Origin: SM23-73-3 sp964580215
GTDB taxonomy: Bacteria > Zixibacteria > MSB-5A5 > SM1-73
Direction: 5' to 3'
Assembly (NCBI GenBank): GCA_964580215.1
Contig: CAZOJT010000038.1
Coordinates: forward strand, 1-26,250
Length of the DNA stretch: 26,250 nt
The notes beneath the pieces were generated by a model. That model was not told the origin of the DNA and did not search any database. It saw nothing but the letters and a program-made list of their open reading frames with translations. Positions 23,215-26,250 of the stretch are shown here, piece by piece. The first letter of the stretch is position 1. Each line of letters begins with the position of its first letter. The position numbers were made by a program, and so were the translations under genes.

Positions 23215-24546
23215 ATGATGGAGAAAGATAAAGCTTTTGAGATTCTAACAAAGGGGCTTGTATCTTCTCAAGCGGATCAGACGGAATTGGTGTTATTAGG
23301 AGAGAATTTTTCATTCACCCAACTTGCGGAGAATGTAATTCGGCAAAATATCTGCCGTTCGGATCATACCATCATGGCAAGGACGATTCTGGGCAAAAAG
23401 ATCGGGGTGGCGGTTACCAACCGCATTGATGATGAGTCAGTCGCCGGGGTGATAAACACTGCCGCAGAGATTGCCAGCTATCAGAAAGAGGACCCGGATT
23501 TTGTCTCCCTGCCCTCCTCACCACCAGCTCCGGAAGTCAGGGGGTTCTATCAGAGAACCTTTGAGTATTCTCCTCAGGACAGAGCAAAGGATGTTGAGAG
23601 AGCGGTAAAAAGATGTAAGGCTCAAAAATTGGCAGGCACAGGAGCCTTCAAAACGGAGGGGTACGTGACCGCCGTGGTGAACTCCCTGGGAACAAGACAG
23701 TTCTTCGAAGAGACCAAGGCGCATTTTTCGCTCACCGCAAGTGCAGGAGATACAGCTTCCGGTTGGGCACAGGGATACGACCGGGATGTGAATAAAATCG
23801 ACATAGAAAGCATCACCCGCAGGGCGACTCTTAAAGCCCTTCTATCCAGGAATCCAATCGCGCTTCCGCCAGGGAAATACACGGTTATCCTGGAAGAGGC
23901 GGCTGTGGCATCGCTTCTATTATTTCTGGGTTTTTTAGGTTTCGGAGCAAAGACTTTTCTTCAAGGACGAAGTTTTATGGCCAGGAATATAGGGGAGAAG
24001 ATTACCAGCGATAAAATCGCCATTGTCGAGGATCCGTTCCATCCGAAGATGAACGCTATGCCTTTTGATTATGAGGGATCAATTAAAAAGAGGGTCCCCT
24101 TGATCGAAAACGGGATAGCTAAGGGGACTGTATACAACTCCTATTATGCGAACAAAGCCGGGGTGGAATCCACCGGACATGCCCTTCCGCCCAACAACAC
24201 ATTTGGTCCCTATCCCAAAAACATGGTCATGTCCCCTGGAGATTCAAGCCTGGAGGATATGATAGCAACAACTGAGAAGGGGATTTTGATTACGCATTTT
24301 TGGTATATCAATTACATGAATCCCATGAAGACCCAGGTGACAGGAACAACCAGAGACGGAACTTTTCTGATCGAGGATGGAAAGATCAAATCCGCGGTTT
24401 CAAATATGCGAATCGGGCAGAGCATCTTAGAGGCATTCTCCAATGTGGAGATGATGAGCAAAGAGAGAAGACTGTGTCCCCAATTCGGTGTGGTCATGTA
24501 TGTGCCAGCTATGAAGATAAAAGATTTTACTTTTATAGGAGGATAG
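23215..24546 (+). CDS. tldE: TldE/PmbA family protease subunit
   Basis: 443 residues from ATG 23215, chosen because AGGAGAG (23199-23205) lies 9 nt upstream; the frame is open to ATG 23188 but without a ribosome site. It is the catalytically silent partner: the protein has the PmbA/TldD fold (N-terminal RTILGKKIGVAVTNRIDDE, C-terminal GNTRDGTF-like TGTTRDGTFLIEDGKI) and no HExxxH motif; the equivalent region reads VILEEAAVASLLLFLG. Together with TldD it forms the zinc protease heterodimer. Confidence 0.9.
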   Translation: MMEKDKAFEILTKGLVSSQADQTELVLLGENFSFTQLAENVIRQNICRSDHTIMARTILGKKIGVAVTNRIDDESVAGVINTAAEIASYQKEDPDFVSLPSSPPAPEVRGFYQRTFEYSPQDRAKDVERAVKRCKAQKLAGTGAFKTEGYVTAVVNSLGTRQFFEETKAHFSLTASAGDTASGWAQGYDRDVNKIDIESITRRATLKALLSRNPIALPPGKYTVILEEAAVASLLLFLGFLGFGAKTFLQGRSFMARNIGEKITSDKIAIVEDPFHPKMNAMPFDYEGSIKKRVPLIENGIAKGTVYNSYYANKAGVESTGHALPPNNTFGPYPKNMVMSPGDSSLEDMIATTEKGILITHFWYINYMNPMKTQVTGTTRDGTFLIEDGKIKSAVSNMRIGQSILEAFSNVEMMSKERRLCPQFGVVMYVPAMKIKDFTFIGG

Positions 24547-24551
24547 ATCGT

Positions 24552-24624
24552 CAGATCGGTCAACGGATTAAACGGATGTAACGGATGAAATCCGTTTAAT
24601 CCGCTACATCCGTTGACCGATCTG
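24552..24624. repeat. 73-nt imperfect palindrome after tldE
   Basis: Outer arms CAGATCGGTCAACGGAT and ATCCGTTGACCGATCTG pair perfectly over 17 nt. The middle consists of repeated (A)ACGGATnnA words on the left and their complements on the right, so several alternative pairings exist. CAACGGATGGAACGGATG in the 14887 and 15090 repeats is related. It could act as a transcription end for tldE, though no U-run follows. Confidence 0.65.
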
Positions 24625-24661
24625 CCGTATCTGTTGACTGCCAAACAAACAGGAGATTAAA

Positions 24662-24955
24662 ATGTTAAGTCGCAGAAAATTTTTGAAAGTATTCGGTTTT
24701 GCCAGCCTGGCGTTTTCACTTTTGCCCACGGTCCTTGTAAGAAGACCATTTTCAGAAACCTTAAAGGATGTCGGAGCAAAGTTTGGAGTTAGAAACTGGC
24801 TCTATGGTTCTCCACGTAGAGGTTGCTCCACCCCTGATTTAACTTTCGAATATCACGGAAAAAGAGTGGAGGGGTTAAAAGATTTTGCGAACATCCACAT
24901 TCCACCTGAATTTGTCTCTCAGAATTCCCATGAGCAATATCCGAAGGATCCATAG
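24662..24955 (+). CDS. Small protein with a Tat signal, function unknown
   Basis: 97 residues. AGGAG (24651-24655) is 6 nt before the ATG, so translation is likely. The N-terminus SRRKFLKVFGFASLAFSLLP has the twin-arginine consensus (S-R-R-x-F-L-K) followed by a hydrophobic segment. The remainder (LYGSPRRGCSTPDLTFEYHGKRVEGLKDF...) has a single Cys and no family I recognise. It is short for a folded Tat substrate, so it may be a truncated N-terminus of a larger secreted protein, cut off where prmC begins: its stop overlaps the prmC start by 26 nt. Confidence 0.6.
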   Translation: MLSRRKFLKVFGFASLAFSLLPTVLVRRPFSETLKDVGAKFGVRNWLYGSPRRGCSTPDLTFEYHGKRVEGLKDFANIHIPPEFVSQNSHEQYPKDP

Positions 24956-25817
24956 GACCTGTCTTGAGATACTTAACCGGGCAGTAGAGAAGTTACGATC
25001 GGAAGGGCTTGACCGTCCCCGTACCAATGCTGAGTTTTTACTGGGGGCGGTTCTCTGTGCTAAAAAGGTAGATTTATATTTGAATCGCAATCGAATCTTA
25101 ACTCCCCAACAAATAGAAAAATTCAATCAATTCATCCAAGAAAGAATCTCTGGAAAGCCTGTTCAATATATCATGGGAAGCACAGAATTCTTTGGTCTGG
25201 AATTTCAGGTGAACCAGAACGTTCTAATTCCTCGCCCCGAAACGGAGACTCTGGTGGAGATAGTTATCGAACATCTCAAGAATTGCTCCCAGCCTAAAAT
25301 CATTGACTTAGGCACCGGATCTGGAGCGATTGCCATTAGCTTAGCCAAAAACCTGAAGAGCTGTTTTATCTTTGCCAATGATGTCTCCTCCGAAGCTTTG
25401 AAAGTGGCAAAGGGGAATGCCAGAAGACACGGGGTGGAAAGTCAGATTGAATTCATTTGCGGTGATCTGTTTGAGCCTCTGAGAAATAAGAATCTTGAAG
25501 GAGAAACCGATTGTGTGGTTTCAAATCCGCCTTATGTGAGCAAGGAGGAATTTGAGCACCTTCCCAAAGAAGTCAAAGACTATGAGCCCATAGTGGCTTT
25601 GAAAACTGACGAAGAAGGCACGTTTTTCCACAACAAGATAATTGAAGGTTCGCTTGGTTTCTTAAAAGAAAGAGGTATGTTGGCTCTGGAGGTAGGGTTG
25701 GGTCAGGCAAACAAGGTTGCAGGGCTGGTTCGAAACTGCGGAAATTTCAAAAACACGGAAATAAAAAGAGATCTGGGGGGAATAGACAGAATAGTGATTG
25801 CACATAAAACTTATTAA
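24930..25817 (+). CDS. prmC: Release factor glutamine N5-methyltransferase
   Basis: 295 residues. The N-terminal helical domain (RPRTNAEFLLGAVL, RISGKPVQYIMGSTEFFGL) is followed by the SAM-binding domain: DLGTGSG (126-132), and the Gln-recognition motif NPPY (199-202) in VVSNPPYVSKEE. It methylates the GGQ glutamine of RF1/RF2. ATG 24930 gives a family-like start; a TTG at 24885 would add 15 residues. Its TAA stop lies within the terminal repeat of the following TIR element, so the last residues (HKTY) may be supplied by the element. No prfA neighbour is present. Confidence 0.93.
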   Translation: MSNIRRIHRTCLEILNRAVEKLRSEGLDRPRTNAEFLLGAVLCAKKVDLYLNRNRILTPQQIEKFNQFIQERISGKPVQYIMGSTEFFGLEFQVNQNVLIPRPETETLVEIVIEHLKNCSQPKIIDLGTGSGAIAISLAKNLKSCFIFANDVSSEALKVAKGNARRHGVESQIEFICGDLFEPLRNKNLEGETDCVVSNPPYVSKEEFEHLPKEVKDYEPIVALKTDEEGTFFHNKIIEGSLGFLKERGMLALEVGLGQANKVAGLVRNCGNFKNTEIKRDLGGIDRIVIAHKTY

Positions 25818-26008
25818 GGAGAGCATATAATTGTTTACATCCCCCCTTTAGAAAAAGGGGGGAAGGGGAGATTTGAAACTTGAAAAATCCCCCTTTGCTA
25901 AAGGGGGATTCGTATGAATGCATACGCATTTCAAGTCAAGCCCAAAACAGGTGCGGGAGAAAAAATCAATAATAAGATGTAAACTGTTTCCTGCTCCTCT
26001 TAGTAACT
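25813..26008. mobile_element. TIR (MITE-like) element, copy C
   Basis: The left end ATTAAGGAGAGCATATAA followed by TTGTTTACAT pairs imperfectly with the right end ATGTAAACTG...CTCCTCTTAGTAACTTA. The body has a CCCCCC/GGGGGG hairpin, GGGGAGATTTGAAACTTG, a second hairpin (25886-25910, AATCCCCCTTT/AAAGGGGGATT), the core (25909-25928) and TTCAAGTCAAGCCCAAAACA. It is nearly the same as the inner element of copy B, with the core inverted. There is no coding capacity. Confidence 0.75.
25909..25928. repeat. 20-nt core palindrome in TIR copy C
   Basis: TTCGTATGAATGCATACGCA, the exact reverse complement of 10570-10589, directly adjoining the hairpin at 25886-25910. Confidence 0.8.
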
Positions 26009-26090
26009 TAAGCGTTGGTCCGGGGTGTCCTCAGCACAGTTGTCCCCAAAATTAGGTTATGTTTTATAACAACTTAACGAAGTTTTTGTT

Positions 26091-26187
26091 TCAAATGTGC
26101 CACACGCCCCATATAATAATATGTAGTTGTTTAAACCATATTTTGGAATATGGCACATTTGAAAAATGAGTTTAAAGAATTTTATAC
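26091..26187 (+). promoter_or_regulatory. Inverted-repeat operator and sigma-70 promoter
   Basis: TCAAATGTGCCA (26091-26102) and TGGCACATTTGA (26151-26162) are perfect 12-nt inverted copies 48 nt apart. Between them, CCATATT/AATATGG forms a second palindrome next to the right half. The right half overlaps TTGAAA (26159-26164), which is 17 nt from TTATAC (26182-26187). This looks like a promoter controlled by a dimeric regulator, firing towards the window edge. TGGCAC recalls sigma-54 sites, but the TTGC part is absent. Confidence 0.4.
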
Positions 26188-26214
26188 CCTAAAAATTGGT
26201 TTAATGGAAGTTTC

Positions 26215-26250
26215 GTGTTGGTAAAAAGGTTAGATTTAGTTGATAATATG
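26215..26250 (+). CDS. Possible 5' end of a gene cut by the window edge
   Basis: GTG at 26215 preceded by GGAAG (4-5 nt) opens a frame reading MLVKRLDLVDNM to the edge. It lies about 20-30 nt after the predicted transcription start of the promoter at 26159-26187. Twelve codons are too few for any functional call. Confidence 0.25.
   Translation, partial: MLVKRLDLVDNM

Noticed and set aside
15835..24955. Further selenoprotein genes with in-frame UGA
   Set aside because: I looked at ends of the main genes here; apart from selD no UGA was followed by conserved protein sequence. The break in the DUF2283 gene is TAA, which is not read as Sec.
26151..26170. Sigma-54 promoter at TGGCAC
   Set aside because: The required TTGC element at the right spacing is absent, and TGGCAC is explained as half of an inverted repeat.

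Overview
The window suggests a Gram-negative, probably uncultivated bacterium. It carries lipid A and Kdo genes (an MsbA-like flippase, an LpxL/HtrB-like acyltransferase, kdsA, kdsC, kdsD), a complete selenocysteine machinery, TldD/TldE and dipeptidyl peptidase III. Its intergenic space is crowded with palindromic and mobile-looking repeats. The phylum cannot be fixed from sequence alone; a candidate phylum near the FCB group is a guess.

Layout. 1-2262: an end of a terminal-inverted-repeat (TIR) element, a GC-rich palindrome, an MsbA-type exporter (+) and a hairpin cluster. 2263-8077 (- strand): envelope genes, read right to left as kdsA, kdsC, kdsD, lpxL-like, then two overlapping glycosyltransferases. 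The ~500-bp gap between lpxL and the glycosyltransferases holds what looks like an orphan, decayed CRISPR array with a double-hairpin REP-like unit in it. 8398-10329 (-): dipeptidyl peptidase III, whose 5' end abuts two nested TIR elements (10401-10706).

10833-19658 (+) is a selenocysteine island: tRNA-Sec (UCA anticodon, long variable arm), an MBL-fold lipoprotein-like gene, a broken DUF2283 gene, selD (itself a selenoprotein, in-frame UGA at codon 17), selA, a repeat-rich gap, a large TPR gene split by a -1 frame change at an A7 run, and selB. Together tRNA-Sec, SelA, SelD and SelB suffice for Sec synthesis and insertion, given a seryl-tRNA synthetase elsewhere.

19675-20695: a GC-rich palindrome split at its loop by an internally deleted IS1182-like element. 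20710-25817 (+): a membrane protein of unknown function, tldD, tldE, a small Tat-signal protein and prmC. The right edge holds another TIR element copy and an operator/promoter-like region facing a gene that would begin at the edge.

The most unusual observation is a 20-nt near-palindrome (TTCGTATGAATGCATACGCA). It occurs inside two TIR elements in exactly opposite orientation with the same flanks, inside the dead transposase gene where it breaks the frame, and as a degenerate copy between tldD and tldE. A wider theme is palindromes inserted in, or swapped with, the loops of other palindromes.
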